From assembly GCA_017654935.2 (NCBI GenBank), contig CM065706.1, positions 3,694,961 through 3,758,960 of the forward strand: a stretch of 64,000 nucleotides of DNA, written 5' to 3'. Under the pieces are notes generated by a model. The model worked only from the letters and a program-made list of their open reading frames with translations, did no database searches and had not been told where the DNA came from. This stretch comes from Phymorhynchus buccinoides (Eukaryota; Mollusca; Gastropoda; Neogastropoda; Raphitomidae). A program made the position numbers and the translations under genes. How positions within the stretch are numbered: position 1 is the stretch's first letter; the number at the start of each line of letters is the position of its first letter. This document shows, one piece after another, positions 22,150-32,625 of the stretch.

Positions 22150-24115
22150 ATGCATGCATGCACAATGTTATTGTCATTTACTTTTCTGACAGTTTTGATG
22201 ACATGAATTTTTGAATAAGTGCGTTTTAATGATAATCACGTTGGGTTTTTTTCCGGACCTTTCAACAGACACAACCGTTTTCCCACAGCCTGGTGGACTG
22301 TATGTTTTATGGCTGCAGAGTACCAGTTTTTCTGACTTTTGATGTATGTGCCATGTCATATGTCATGTCATATGGTACATTCATACAGTATAATACACTT
22401 ACAACGATAATTATATTGGGGATTTACAGAGCTTCGAACGGCAGTTTTCCCACAGCTTTTGGACTCTGCTTTTTGCTGCAGACTGCCAGTTCTTCTGACC
22501 AACTGGCAACGATTATACGTCATGTAGATATGCCGTGACATAATTCCCGGGCACACTAACAAGATAATCACGTTTGGGGTTTTTCTGGACCTTTGAACAG
22601 ATACTACCGTTTTGCCGCAGCCTGGTGGACTGTGCTTTTTGCTGCAGAGTGCCAGTTCTTCTGATCAGTGTTTATATGTCATGTAGATATGCCGTGACAT
22701 AATTCCCGGGCATACTAACAAGATAATCATGTTTGGGTTTTTCTGGACCTTTCAACGGATACTACCGTTTTCCCGCAGCCTGGTGGACTGTGCTTTTTGC
22801 TGCAGAGTGCCAGTTCTTCTGACCAGTGTTTATATGTCATGTAGATATGCCGTGACATAATTCCCCGGCACACTAACAAGATATTCATAATCACGTTTGG
22901 CTTTTTTTCTGACCTTTCAACGGATACAACTGTCTTCCCACAGCCTGGTGGACTGTATGCTTTATGGCTGCAGAGTGCCAGTTTTTCTGACCAACAATTA
23001 TAATTATGTCATGTAGATATGCCATGACATAATTCCCAGGCACACTAACAAGATAATCATGTTTGGGGGTTTTCCGGACCTTTCAGCGGATACAACTGTT
23101 TTCCCACAGCCCGGTGGACTGCCTGCTTTTTGCTGCAGAGTGCCAGTTCTTCTGACCAGTGTTTATATGTCATGTAGATATGCCGTGACATAATTCCCCG
23201 GCACACTAACAAGATATTCATAATCACGTTTGGCTTTTTTTCTGACCTTTCAACGGATACAACTGTCTTCCCACTGCCTGGTGGACTGTATGCTTTATGG
23301 CTGCAGAGTGCCAGTTTTTCTGACCAACGATTATAATTATGTCATGTAGATATGCCATGACATAATTCCCAGGCACACTAACAAGATAATCATGTTTGGG
23401 GTTTTTCCGGACCTTTCAGCGGATACAACTGTTTTCCCACAGCCCGGTGGACTGCCTGCTTTTTGCTGCAGAGTGCCAGTTCTTCTGACCAGTGTTTATA
23501 TGTCATGTAGATATGCCATGACATAATTCCCGGGCACACTAACAAGATAATCACGTTTAGTTTTTTTTCCGGACCTTTCAACGGATACAACTGTTTTCCC
23601 ACAGCCCGGTGGACTGCCTGCTTTTTGCTGCAGTGACCATTTTCCAATCATCCTGAAATCTACTACTGCAGAACCTATTTCTCTTCCTGAATACTTTTGT
23701 TTTACCAAAGCCAATTGGGACCTTTTTCGCTCAACTGTTACTAGCCGACACCACTGTACACAACTATACACCACTGTACACAACTCTACACCACTGTACA
23801 CCACTGTGTCATGTGCTGTCAGATGCACTGATATTAGTGATAAACGTGTTAAGCATCCTGGCAGTACTGTAGAATGTGTTCGGGGTCTAGTGCACATAAA
23901 CCTCTGCACTCTCAACTTTAATAACTGATAACAAAAATAAAAACGTTTCATGACTCCCCCTAACCCTCGCCCCTCTCAACTTTAATAACTGAAAAATTGA
24001 TAACAGAACAAAAAAAAAAAGTTTAATGACACCCCCTAACCCCCTCAAACTTACATAATTATATGCTGTGTTCAATTTCAATATACATATAGTTTTAATA
24101 TCAGTTAATGTTATT
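20401..24115. repeat. Higher-order unit 5 (long, with extra 163 bp repeats)
   Basis: About 3.7 kb. Carries more copies of the 163 bp repeat (about 22560-23630) than units 1 and 4. It breaks off in the AT-rich end near ATACATATAGTTTTAATATC, where the PAH array region begins. Confidence 0.75.
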
Positions 24116-24196
24116 TTACTGTGAGATGGTCAAGTTCCTGTCACTGTTACCACATGCCTTAGTTACTACTCAAATATGACAGCTGCTGTGAGATGG

Positions 24197-25454
24197 TCAA
24201 CGTCCAGCACTCCTCCTCGAGTATTTGATGAATCGCTCCACGTTGATCTTGGCGCCCTGGGGCATGAAAACGTTGAAACCTACAATCAGGTCGGGGTGAC
24301 CTTGAAATAGCCTGGACACACGCCTGGGCGGCATGAAAACGTTGAAACCTACAATCAGGTCGGGGTGACCTTGAAATAGCCTGGACACACGCCTGGGCGG
24401 CATGAAAACGTTGAAACCTACAATCAGGTCGGGGTGACCTTGAAAGAGCCTGGACACACGCCTGGGTGGCATGAAAACGTTGAAACCTACAATCAGGTCG
24501 GGGTGACCTTGAAAGAGCCTGGACACACGCCTGGGTGGCATGAAAACGTTGAAACCTACAATCAGGTCGGGGTGACCTTGAAAGAGCCTGGACACACGCC
24601 TGGGTGGCATGAAAACGTTGAAACCTACAATCAGGTCGGGGTGACCTTGAAATAGCCTGGACACACGCCTGGGCGGCATGAAAACGTTGAAACCTACAAT
24701 CGGGTCGGGGTGACCTTGAAAGAGCCTGGACACACGCCTGGGTGGCATGAAAACGTTGAAACCTACAATCAGGTCGGGGTGACCTTGAAAGAGCCTGGAC
24801 ACACGCCTGGGTGGCATGAAAACGTTGAAACCTACAATCAGGTCGGGGTGACCTTGAAAGAGCCTGGACACACGCCTGGGTGGCATGAAAACGTTGAAAC
24901 CTACAATCAGGTCGGGGTGACCTTGAAATAGCCTGGACACACGCCTGGGTGGCATGAAAACGTTGAAACCTACAATCAGGTCGGGGTGACCTTGAAATAG
25001 CCTGGACACACGCCTGGGTGGCATGAAAACGTTGAAACCTACAATCAGGTCGGGGTGACCTTGAAACAGCCTGGACACATGCCTGGGCGGCATGAAAACG
25101 TTGAAACCTACAATCAGGTCGGGGTGACCTTGGAACAGCCTGGACACATGCCTGGGCGGCATGAAAACGTTGAAACCTACAATCAGGTCGGGGTGACCTT
25201 GAAATAGCCTGGACACACGCCTGGGTGGCATGAAAACGTTGAAACCTACAATCGGGTCGGGGTGACCTTGAAAGAGCCTGGACACACGCCTGGGTGGCAT
25301 GAAAACGTTGAAACCTACAATCAGGTCGGGGTGACCTTGAAAGAGCCTGGACACACGCCTGGGTGGCATGAAAACGTTGAAACCTACAATCAGGTCGGGG
25401 TGACCTTGAAACATCCTGGACACGCACCTGTTCACTTCTGGATATTTGATCCTG
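24197..25454 (-). CDS. Exon with 17 in-frame copies of a Sin3 PAH helix 3-4 unit
   Basis: A minus-strand acceptor (TTTGTTTTCAG) precedes IKYPEVNRCVSRMFQGHPDL. The 23-residue unit VSRLFQGHPDLIVGFNVFMP + PRR follows without interruption, and the last copy changes to FMPQGAKINVERF before a stop at 24197. The first entry and last exit resemble the ISRVSQLFKGHPDLI...GFNTF...KIEV region of PAH1 in Sin3 corepressors, where helices 3 and 4 form part of the pocket for repressor peptides. The DNA unit is 69 bp, so other frames also stay open (one of 435 codons on the same strand), but only this frame matches a known fold. Only PAH helices 3-4 are present; the other helices and domains of Sin3 were not found, so this may be a stranded exon or a domain duplicate. 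Two copies have P for L (GHPDP). Expression is unknown. Confidence 0.6.
24262..25415. repeat. 69 bp tandem repeat, 17 copies
   Basis: Plus-strand unit ...GGCATGAAAACGTTGAAACC, TACAATCAGGTCGGGGTGAC, CTTGAAA(G/T)AGCCTGGACAC, ACGCCTGGG(T/C). Copies are more than 95% identical with shared variants. All length changes are whole units, which keeps the PAH frame. Confidence 0.95.
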
Positions 25455-26289
25455 AAAACAAACCAATATTGTCCTGTTTTACTGACTATAGAAGCACCTT
25501 AAATTTGACACCCCCAAAAAAATCTGATTTTTTTTTTACTGTTTTCTTACTATATTATTTGTCGTATTATAAGGTGCAGGTGTTTCATTCTGGGCAACAA
25601 GAAAGTATTGCCTTGTAGTCTATAGAATATGCACGTTATAAGGCGTTGTTTGATTTTGTTATAACAATTTATTTGGAGTCAATTAGGCAAAGGGCTCACC
25701 ATCTGGACAAAAGTATCGCCTTAATGTCTGCAAAACGCAGCAATAGTTAGTATGCACTTTTCAGCAAAGGTGAATATGGTCAACTTTGCTTGCTAGAAGC
25801 TGACATCCAAGCTGGATGCTTCAATTGGATGCTAGTGGACACTTCTAGATGGGATGTCACATGGCTGTACTTCCGAAATTCAAGATGGCGGACATCAATA
25901 ATGGCGACCCATTATGTAACACGGTCAAGCAGCATCTCATTTTAAAAACATTTTTGCGATGTGTAGTGTTTCAATTCCAAGGAAACAAAAACACTCACAC
26001 TAAACAAGCCATGTGTAAAGAGATCAGATTTTTTAGAACCACAATCGCACACATACACTGGACACACATACTACACGCATTCCTTTTTACTGAAAGGAGG
26101 GGACCCGCCTTACTGTGTAGCATGCGATTCTCCAATTTCCATTCGTCATGTTCTTTTGAACTGCTGGGATTTATGCAACATTAGAAGGAAACACTACACT
26201 TCGGAGTCAATGAAGGTTTTGTTCCGTGACATTCCACCTGACATGATCTTTAATTTCTTAAAAGAGATGTAAGCTACTGTGATGTTTTT
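25455..26289. other. Region with no supported gene
   Basis: AT-rich sequence without recognised repeats. An open plus-strand frame at 25849-26184 has no domain or splice support. Confidence 0.4.
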
Positions 26290-26495
26290 ACCTCTAGACA
26301 TGTCATGTTTTTACTTGATAAGTTTGTGATTGACTAATGTTTTTTAACAAAAGTATTTTAACAAAAAAACTTTGATCTTGTTTTTACCTTGTGTTTTTAT
26401 CCCTTTTTAATACGTGGTAAGATTTAACGTGGTGACAGCCCTGACATGGCCTTTGCTGTCGACGGGGCTATAATGTTAATCTTAATCTTAATCTT
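26290..26495 (+). mobile_element. SINE, long copy
   Basis: About 200 bp, matching 54412-54611 from GACATGTCATGTTTTTACTTG-like sequence through AACTTTGATCTTG, ATCCCTTTTTAATACGTGGT and GTGACAGCCCTGACATGGCC to a (TTAATC)n tail. It contains the CAGCCC...GGGGCT stem-loop. Confidence 0.6.
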
Positions 26496-26567
26496 CCTCC
26501 TTTTTTAATTCAAATTATTGTCTTCCTTTTTTTAAAAATTCATTTGAAAAAAGGAATGAACATGTCA

Positions 26568-26737
26568 ATGGAATATTAATATTACGTTACCTTATCCATT
26601 AATATTACGTTACCTTATCCATTAATATTACGTTACCTTATCCATTAATATTACGTTACCTTATCCATTAATATTACGTTATATTACGTTACCTTATCCA
26701 TTAATATTACGTTACCTTATCCATTAATATTATTTTA
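26568..26737. repeat. 23 bp AT-rich tandem repeat, about seven copies
   Basis: Unit ATTAATATTACGTTACCTTATCC-type (23 bp), with one copy carrying an extra ATATTACGTT. Confidence 0.9.
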
Positions 26738-26746
26738 TCCAAATAC

Positions 26747-26861
26747 TGCGGTCAAATGCCCCAGCATCTGGAGGGTCGCCAAACCTCTGGCGCACCGCAT
26801 CCCTGATTTCCTCCGGGTACACCAGGGTTCGATTCCCCCCGGTGCTCACCTTAGCATAAAA
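26747..26861 (-). CDS. Candidate exon, unknown or mobile-element protein
   Basis: Minus strand: acceptor CTTTCTTTCAG, then an open frame FYAKVSTGGNRTLVYPEEIR followed by a region ending RFGDPPDAGAFDRS, and a GT at 26746. The exon is 115 nt and GC-rich against AT-rich flanks. It lies downstream of polymerase-like exons on the same strand and may belong to the same former gene. I do not recognise the domain. Confidence 0.4.
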
Positions 26862-27020
26862 CTGAAAGAAAGGAAAACAAAAGTAAATAAATGTTTTCAC
26901 TGCCTGTTCTTTCTTGTTCTTTTAGAATAATAACTGCACTGCCCTTCACCAAGTTTGTTTTTATCTTGAACTGTTCTTGCCATATTTTGTTGTTGTTGTC
27001 CTTGGGAGCACAATCTTCAC

Positions 27021-27152
27021 CAACTTGGAGCTTAGGGTTATTAGGAATACGGGGTAGTCGTCATCATGTTGAACTTTGACCATCTTGATCGTTTGTTCTT
27101 GTTGAAGAATCCTCTCTAAAGCATTCTGAAGCTTGTCGACCTTGATTTTAAC
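27021..27152 (-). CDS. Candidate 44-codon exon, unknown protein
   Basis: Minus strand: acceptor TTATTCAG, then exactly 44 codons (VKIKVDKLQNALERILQQEQ..., ending VFLITLSSKL), then donor TTG|GTGAAG. The helical, heptad-like first half (DKLQNALERILQQEQTIKMV) suggests a short coiled coil. It is phase 0 at both ends. It sits between the polymerase-like exon and the 26747-26861 exon. Confidence 0.4.
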
Positions 27153-27349
27153 CTGAATAACCAACAAGAACTACATATATATATTATAAGACACTTATCC
27201 GATTAAGTATGATCGACAGGGCTATAATTTGTATAAACAACATCAATCAATCAATCGTTATCCCTCTCCCCCAACCACCACAGCACACACATACACACAC
27301 AAGTAGTTAGCTAGCTACAAACCGGTGATCGTTTTGCAGTTAGAGGATT

Positions 27350-27424
27350 TCGTGGTAAGATTTCACATGATGAAAGCCCTGACATGGCATTAGTTGTCGA
27401 CGGGGCTATAATTTTAATCTTAAT
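27350..27424 (+). mobile_element. SINE fragment ending the polymerase-like exon
   Basis: Contains GTGGTAAGATTTCACATGATGAAAGCCC-type sequence, GACATGGCATTAGTTGTCGA and GGGGCTATAATTTTAATCTT. Read antisense, it extends the disrupted polymerase-like frame with [16 protein letters not shown]. Confidence 0.55.
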
Positions 27425-27755
27425 ATGGGGTTTAAGACGACAATACAGCTTCCACAGTTTTTGGCACTTGAAAGTCCTGGTAGCCTTGTTGAGGTTGCTG
27501 GTGTAACAAAAGTGTTTTTTGAAGTTGAGGACGCTCATGGTGCTCTTGAAGGTTTCAGAACTCCGACGTGAGGGTGTGTCTTCTTGATCAAATTCAAAGA
27601 TGTTGATGTTCACGTTGAAGGTCTTCTCCAGAGCATCCATGTCAGCCATGGTTACACCCGGGAAATCTTTCGCTTCTTTCTGCCATAGCCGAACCAATTC
27701 TCTGGTTTTATTTTGCAGCCCCCTTCTACTATGGCCTTGACGTAACGCTAAGCAT
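27425..27755 (-). pseudogene. N-terminal exon of a type-B DNA polymerase-like mobile ORF, cut by a SINE
   Basis: Minus strand: acceptor CTGTTTTTTCAG, then an open frame with CLALRQGHSRRGL, FPGVTMADMDALEKTFNVNI, FKKHFCYTSNLNKATRTFKC and a Lys/Trp-rich segment. The order (CLAL-H, PGVT, LE..F..NI, HF.YI, C..C) matches the N-terminal region of polymerase-B-like ORFs of large eukaryotic DNA transposons, as far as I can judge without a search. The frame runs into antisense SINE sequence at about 27424, which removes the zinc-knuckle end. Central fragments of the same family are found at 8872-9045 and in the ISEEDY copies. Here it is only described as a relic. Confidence 0.45.
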
Positions 27756-28099
27756 CTGAAAAAACAGGTTGTCTTGATAGGGGAAGTGATGATTGGTGTC
27801 CTTGATCAAGCCATGGATGACATACTTAAGCATATCCAGGCACCGCCTCTGTCCTCATCTCTGATTGGATGACCAGCTGTGAGTGTAGAAAATAACGAGG
27901 AGAAAAAAATCACTACATTCCGCTTGCAGCTGTATCATCTCCCCTGTTACTGTATCTGTGTTCTCAGAGCTTGGGGAAAATGTGCCAGTTGTGAGGATTT
28001 TGAAGACCTTTAGACAATCGCTATGGTTTGGCTTTATGGCTATGGTTTGGTTATGAAAATGTCCAGACTCACTGTCATATCATATCTTCTTCTCGTACG

Positions 28100-28204
28100 T
28101 CAGAGCCCAGCATTCAATATGACGGCGGCCATATTATGTTGCAGGTCCTCCAGGTTTCCAAAGAGCTTCTGGGCCACCGAGATGGGGTCTGGCCAGGTCT
28201 TTTT
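28100..28204 (-). pseudogene. LINE ORF2 C-terminal fragment
   Basis: Encodes TWPDPISVAQKLFGNLEDLQ, then HNMAAVILNAGL and a stop. It matches the longer copy at 54853-55092. The TWP...KL.G.LEDL..T..F pattern is the usual C-terminus of jockey/RTE-like reverse transcriptase ORFs in molluscs. Confidence 0.55.
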
Positions 28205-29080
28205 TTATCATATCACGTTGGGGTTTTACCAGACCTTTCAGCTAGCACTACGGTTTTGCCGCAGCCTGGTAGTCTGTCTGCTTTTGGGCTGCAGAGTACC
28301 ATTTTTTTCTGATTTAAGATGTATGTGCCATGTCATGTGGCACATACATACGCTTACAATGATAATCACGTTGGGGGTTTACAGACCTTTCAACTGTCCC
28401 ACAGTTTTCCCACAGCCCGGTGGACTGCTTGCTTTTTGACTGCAGACTGCCAGTTCTTCTGACCAACGATTATATGTTATGTAGATATGCCATGCCATAT
28501 ATTCCCAGGCACACTAACAAGATAATCAGGTTGGGGTTTTACCAGACCTTTCAGTTTTCCCACAGCCCGGTGGACTGCCTGCTTTTTGCTGCAGACTGCC
28601 AGTTCTTCTGACCAACGATTATAATTGCCATGACATATATTCCCAGGCACACTAACAAGATAATCACGTTGTTTACCAGACCTTTCAGTTTTCCCACAGC
28701 CTGCTTTTTGGCTGCAGACTGCCAGTTCTTCTGACTTTAAGTTTGGATGAAAGTGCCGTGTCACATGATACATGAAACGTATGTCAGTTATGTGGATATG
28801 CCATATAATTACAATCACCATGGGCCTTTGTTGTCGAAGGGGCTATAATTTTAATCTTAATCTTACAATCACCATTGTTTGGCTTTGTGTGTCTGTTGGT
28901 TATGAAATTTCCCAAAGACACTTACAATCGTATCATTTTTTATTATTTTTACCAGACCTTGCAACCTTACCACGGTTTACAATTATATGACGTTGGGGTA
29001 TCTCACCTTTCAACGGCACTGATTTCCCACAGCCTGGTGGACTGTCTGCTTTTCGCTACAGAGTGCCAGTTCTTCTAACA
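28205..29080. repeat. Diverged 163 bp-family repeats
   Basis: Recurring TTTACCAGACCTTTCA, CCCACAGCCCGGTGGACTG and CTGCAGACTGCCAGTTCTTC relate this array to the one at 11160-11925. Copies are more diverged and partly deleted. A SINE fragment lies at 28822-28866. Confidence 0.7.
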
Positions 29081-29285
29081 TTGTATGTGTGTGCCATGTC
29101 ACATGCATGAAATGTAATTATATACATATGACAGGACACATTCATGAAGTGTATGTTGGTCATGTGGATATGCCATTTGCAATCACCATGGTTTGGCTTT
29201 GTCTGGTGTTAATGACATTTTCCCAGACACAGTTCCGTAGCAGTTGACGGGGCTATAAACATCAATCAGTCATTCCCAGACACAG

Positions 29286-30260
29286 TTACGGTGATATCAC
29301 GTTGGTTTAATACAATACAATCAACTAATATGAACGGAACAGATATAAATTTATTCCCTAATGCTAGCACTAGTAGCAGTTTGAACTGTTTCTTTGAGCT
29401 TGTTCATTTTACTGTTTACTCGCTGTCAACTGGTGGGGGGTTAGGACCAGACTGGAGAAGCGTTGACCGGTTTGATACTATGCAATCAACTAATATGAAC
29501 AGAACATATATCATTAATTCACTAATGCTAGCAGTTTGAGCTGTTTCTTTGAGCTTGTTCATTTTACTGTTTACTCGCTGTCAACTGGTGGGGGGTTAGG
29601 ACCAGACTGGAGAAGCGTTGACCGGTTTGATACTATGCAATCAACTAATATGAACAGAACAGATATAATTAATTCACTAATGCTAGCAGTTTGAGCTGTT
29701 TCTCTGAGCTTGTTCATTTTACTGTTTACTCGCTGTCAACTGGTGGGGGGTTAGGACCAGACTGGAGAAGCGTTGACCGGTTTGATACTATGCAATCAAC
29801 TAATATGAACAGAACAGATATAATTAATTCACTAATGCTAGCAGTTTGAGCTGTTTCTCTGAGCTTGTTCATTTTATTGTTTACTCACCATCTTCTGGTG
29901 AGGGGTTATGATCAGAGGACTCAGAACTGTCAACCAGTTTGATACAGTACAATCAACTAATATGAACAGAACAGAATATTCATTCAGTTTGAACTGTTTC
30001 TCTGAGTTTGTTCATTGTGCTGTTTCTCACCATCTTCTGGTGAGGGGTTAGGATCAGAAAGGACTCGGAGCTGTCGACCGGTTTGATACAATACAATCTG
30101 AATCAACTAATATGAACAGAACAGAATATTCACTTATGCTATCAGTTTGAGCTGTTTCTCTGAGTTTGTTCATTTTACTGTTTACTCGCTGTCAACTGGT
30201 GAGGGGTTAGGACCAGACTGGAGAAGCGTTGACCGGTTTGATAAACTACTAGCAACCAAT
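29286..30260. repeat. About 156 bp tandem repeat, six to seven copies
   Basis: TCAACTAATATGAACAGAAC recurs at about 29321, 29486, 29641, 29797, 29953 and 30103. Units also share GAGCTGTTTCT(T/C)TGAGCTTG and AGACTGGAGAAGCGTTGACC. Confidence 0.9.
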
Positions 30261-30782
30261 GTAACAACAACAAACTGTTCATCAATGTTCATACATTTCA
30301 AACAGTGTCCACAAATTTCATACTGGAAACTGTTCAATTCGGCTCAGTTGGCTGGAAGTGGGAGTTGAAACCAAAGTGGAGAAGCGTTGACTAGAGCTAT
30401 CCTTTTTAACTTGATGTTTGTTGTCAACGGCCAAGGTACGTTGATCGGATAAAAGGCAACCAGTCGTCTTCATGAGACTGGTCTGGATAAAATGATTTTT
30501 TTATGCAGACATTTTCTGTGTTAAATTTCTGTCACGGGAGTCTGTTGTGTTGATAATGTTGGGGTATTTGGAACATATAAATGGAATCCAGTGATTTTCA
30601 GATTGTTCAGCTCCTCTGTCTGACTTAACATAATCCACATAGTATCTCTACCAAAAAAGTATGGTTATGGTACTTAACATAAGCAGATTGCTGACAGAAC
30701 ATTGGATGAAAGTTGAGGCAACCAAACATTTTTCAGAAGTATGTTCCGCAGTCTTCTTTTGGAGCTTGGCATAACCAATGTA
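30261..30782. other. Region with no supported gene
   Basis: No motif, repeat or splice-supported frame was seen between the 156 bp array and the Tc1 element. Confidence 0.4.
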
Positions 30783-30814
30783 CTAAGCTATCCACAAAAA
30801 GTTAAGGATCACTT
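30783..30814. repeat. Left terminal inverted repeat of the Tc1 element
   Basis: CTAAGCTATCCACAAAAAGT, continuing TAAGGATCACT. The inner 20 bases match the right end exactly. Confidence 0.8.
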
Positions 30815-31027
30815 GCAAACTAATTCATAACTTTCCAAATAAGAAAGCCAATGCGTTGAATTTTGGCCAACATTTAATTCAATGCTTTAGTGATAACGAT
30901 ACACAATTGCCTTCAATTTCAAGCAATCGTTTGGTCTGTACATTTGATCAAAGTGGGTACGTATCGAAATTTGATTTCCCAAAGTCATTGAAATCACAAG
31001 ACAGGGCATTCTGATGCTCCCAAAAGT

Positions 31028-32056
31028 TCAGTAATGCGTGTATCCGCCATGGCTGTTCTGGCACTCGACGCAGCGAGTCCTCATGGAGTTGACCAGGGTG
31101 GTGAAGATCCTCTGTGGAAGCGCCTGCCACTCAGCCTGCAGCATCTGGTAGAGGTGCTGGGCATCCCTGGGAGGGGGGTGGTTGCTCCTCACTTTGCGAT
31201 CCAGCTCATCCCAGAGGTTCTCAATCGGGTTGAGGTCGGGACTGCATGCTGGCCACTCCATTCTGTTGACTCCAGACTGCTGCAGGAAGTCGTTGACCAC
31301 CCTTGCCCTGTGGGGGCGAGCGTTGTCATCCTGGTAGACAGCCGGCGGTCCCATCTGCTGCAGTGTAGGCACAGCCAGCGGTCGAAGGATCTCATCCCGG
31401 TATCGGAGGCCAGTCAGGTTACCCTGTACATGATACAAGGGTGTTCTGTGGTGAAGGCTGAAGGCCCCCCAGACCATTACAGAACCTCCACCAAAGGCCA
31501 CCTTTTCTTGGACAGTGGCGTCAATAAAGCGTTCCCCTGGGCGCCTCCAGACCCTCAGTCGGCCGTCGTTGTGGTTCAGGGTGAAGCGTGATTCATCACT
31601 GAACAGGACCTGGGACCATTGCTGACGTGTCCACCTCACGTGACGTCTGCAGAAGGCGCGGCGTGCTGCCCTATGGGCTGGAGTTAAGCGTGGCCGTACA
31701 GCTGGGCGACGAGAACGGAGGTTAAACCCATGAAGGCGGTTCCGTATGGTCTGCTGGCTGATGTTGATGTTAGTAGCCACCCTCAGCTGCCTTCGAATGA
31801 TGCTGGAAGAGGCTGTTCTTGTCTGCAGGGCTTGTCGTTCAATGAGACGATCTTCACGTGGAGTTGTCTTCTTCGGTCGACCAGATCTGCGTCTTTCATG
31901 GACCCTCCCAGTGGCTGTGAAGCGTTGAATCAGTCTGACAATGACCGAGATGGACACCTGAAGTCGCCTGGCCACTTCTCGCTTGGGAACACCATCTTGG
32001 AACCATGCAACAGCTCGTCCCCTATCCAACTCGCTCAATTTTCGTCGTGGAGGCAT
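31028..32056 (-). CDS. Tc1-type DD34E transposase, uninterrupted
   Basis: 342 residues from MPPRRKLSELDRGRAVAWFQ to GGYTHY. The N-terminus has two helix-turn-helix domains (about 1-50 and 65-115) separated by a GRPKK hook (59-63). The catalytic triad is D154 (LFSDESRF), D244 (YQDDNARPH) and E279 (SPDLNPIENLW), with exactly 34 residues between D244 and E279. The glycine-rich GGGSVMVWGAF lies at 189-199. The length is typical for Tc1. The ATG at 32056 was chosen because the 36 upstream in-frame codons are Cys-rich and lie in the 5' element flank. No stop or frameshift is present, so the protein could be functional, although the left terminal repeat is imperfect. Confidence 0.93.
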   Translation of the reverse strand: MPPRRKLSELDRGRAVAWFQDGVPKREVARRLQVSISVIVRLIQRFTATGRVHERRRSGRPKKTTPREDRLIERQALQTRTASSSIIRRQLRVATNINISQQTIRNRLHGFNLRSRRPAVRPRLTPAHRAARRAFCRRHVRWTRQQWSQVLFSDESRFTLNHNDGRLRVWRRPGERFIDATVQEKVAFGGGSVMVWGAFSLHHRTPLYHVQGNLTGLRYRDEILRPLAVPTLQQMGPPAVYQDDNARPHRARVVNDFLQQSGVNRMEWPACSPDLNPIENLWDELDRKVRSNHPPPRDAQHLYQMLQAEWQALPQRIFTTLVNSMRTRCVECQNSHGGYTHY

Positions 32057-32387
32057 TGTCAAATCAGGCCTAATACTGGTGGTATGTCTTCTTATAAAGC
32101 CAAGCAAGAGACAGCATCTCACACATAAACAGCAGTGCTTGCACGTGCATAATGGTTTTTCCATCTGGCTTGTGCAATATGTTCATGCAGAACGATCCAA
32201 AACAAGGTCCTTTTTCGCAAGTTTCCGCTTTTTCTTTTGCTGCCAAGCTCAGTAATAGAGAATCACGTGCAATGTTTCCACTAACACAACATCGCCCACT
32301 TACAGCTGAACAAGAATTCATAACAATTTGGCTTGACTGAGAAAAAAATAACAGGAGCGAACGGAGTTTATTGCGCACCTGTTTTCT

Positions 32388-32418
32388 CATAGTGATCCTT
32401 AACTTTTTGTGAGTAGTG
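32388..32418. repeat. Right terminal inverted repeat of the Tc1 element
   Basis: AGTGATCCTTAACTTTTTGT, then GAGTAGTG before TA. Confidence 0.8.
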
Positions 32419-32625
32419 TATATGCCACCCACAGTTCTACACGCATTAAAGGTTTTAGCACATTTTGTGTATATCCGTTGTGGTGGTTCTACAGACCGGT
32501 GGACCTTGGATGCGAAGATATTGTGACTCCACATGATAGTTTGTGGGATCATAAGACAACGAAATGTTAAACTTCGTTTTTTAACCTACGTGGTGACAGC
32601 CCTGTTAATGCCTTAATAATCAACA

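Larger units (their letters stand above)
9046..24115. repeat. Higher-order tandem array, five units of 2.1-3.7 kb
   Basis: The landmark CAAATTGCACCAACTAAATC recurs at about 9058, 12521, 14809, 16944 and 20431. Spacings are 3463, 2288, 2135 and 3487 bp, with a final unit of about 3.7 kb. The order is long, short, short, long, long. Each unit holds, in order: a SANT-like exon fragment (-), a C/CT tract, a block with CCGAACCACAGAATCTGACA, a polymerase-like ISEEDY fragment (-), a 132 bp array, in long units a SINE with CA tracts and a 163 bp array, then a 20 bp minisatellite and an AT-rich end. Units are nearly identical over long stretches, so duplication is recent or homogenised, and unit number may be affected by assembly. 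Confidence 0.85.
30783..32418 (-). mobile_element. Tc1/mariner-family DNA transposon
   Basis: About 1.64 kb between TA dinucleotides (30781-30782 and 32419-32420). Inverted ends share CACAAAAAGTTAAGGATCAC; the outermost left bases (CTAAGCTATC) have drifted from the right end (CACTACT). The transposase gene lies inside on the minus strand. Confidence 0.88.

Noticed and set aside
24240..25430. CRISPR-like array appearance of the 69 bp and 39 bp repeats
   Set aside because: No unique spacers between repeats; head-to-tail minisatellites in a eukaryotic context.
24159..25466. 435-codon minus-strand frame SRSPRPDCRFQRFHATQACVQ and plus-strand frames in the 69 bp array
   Set aside because: The repeat length is divisible by 3, so several frames stay open automatically. 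Only the GHPDLIVGFN frame matches a known fold.
26780..26850. tRNA-like B box (GGTTCGATTCC) near 26827
   Set aside because: No A box at the right distance and no cloverleaf. The same bases are explained by a coding-like exon on the minus strand (GGNRTLVYPEE).
31034..32255. Plus-strand frames opposite the Tc1 transposase
   Set aside because: Antisense shadows of a complete transposase with catalytic motifs on the minus strand.
32070..32552. 160-codon minus-strand frame upstream of the transposase
   Set aside because: Spans the right terminal repeat and outside flank of the Tc1 element; no domain, and its frame differs from the transposase.
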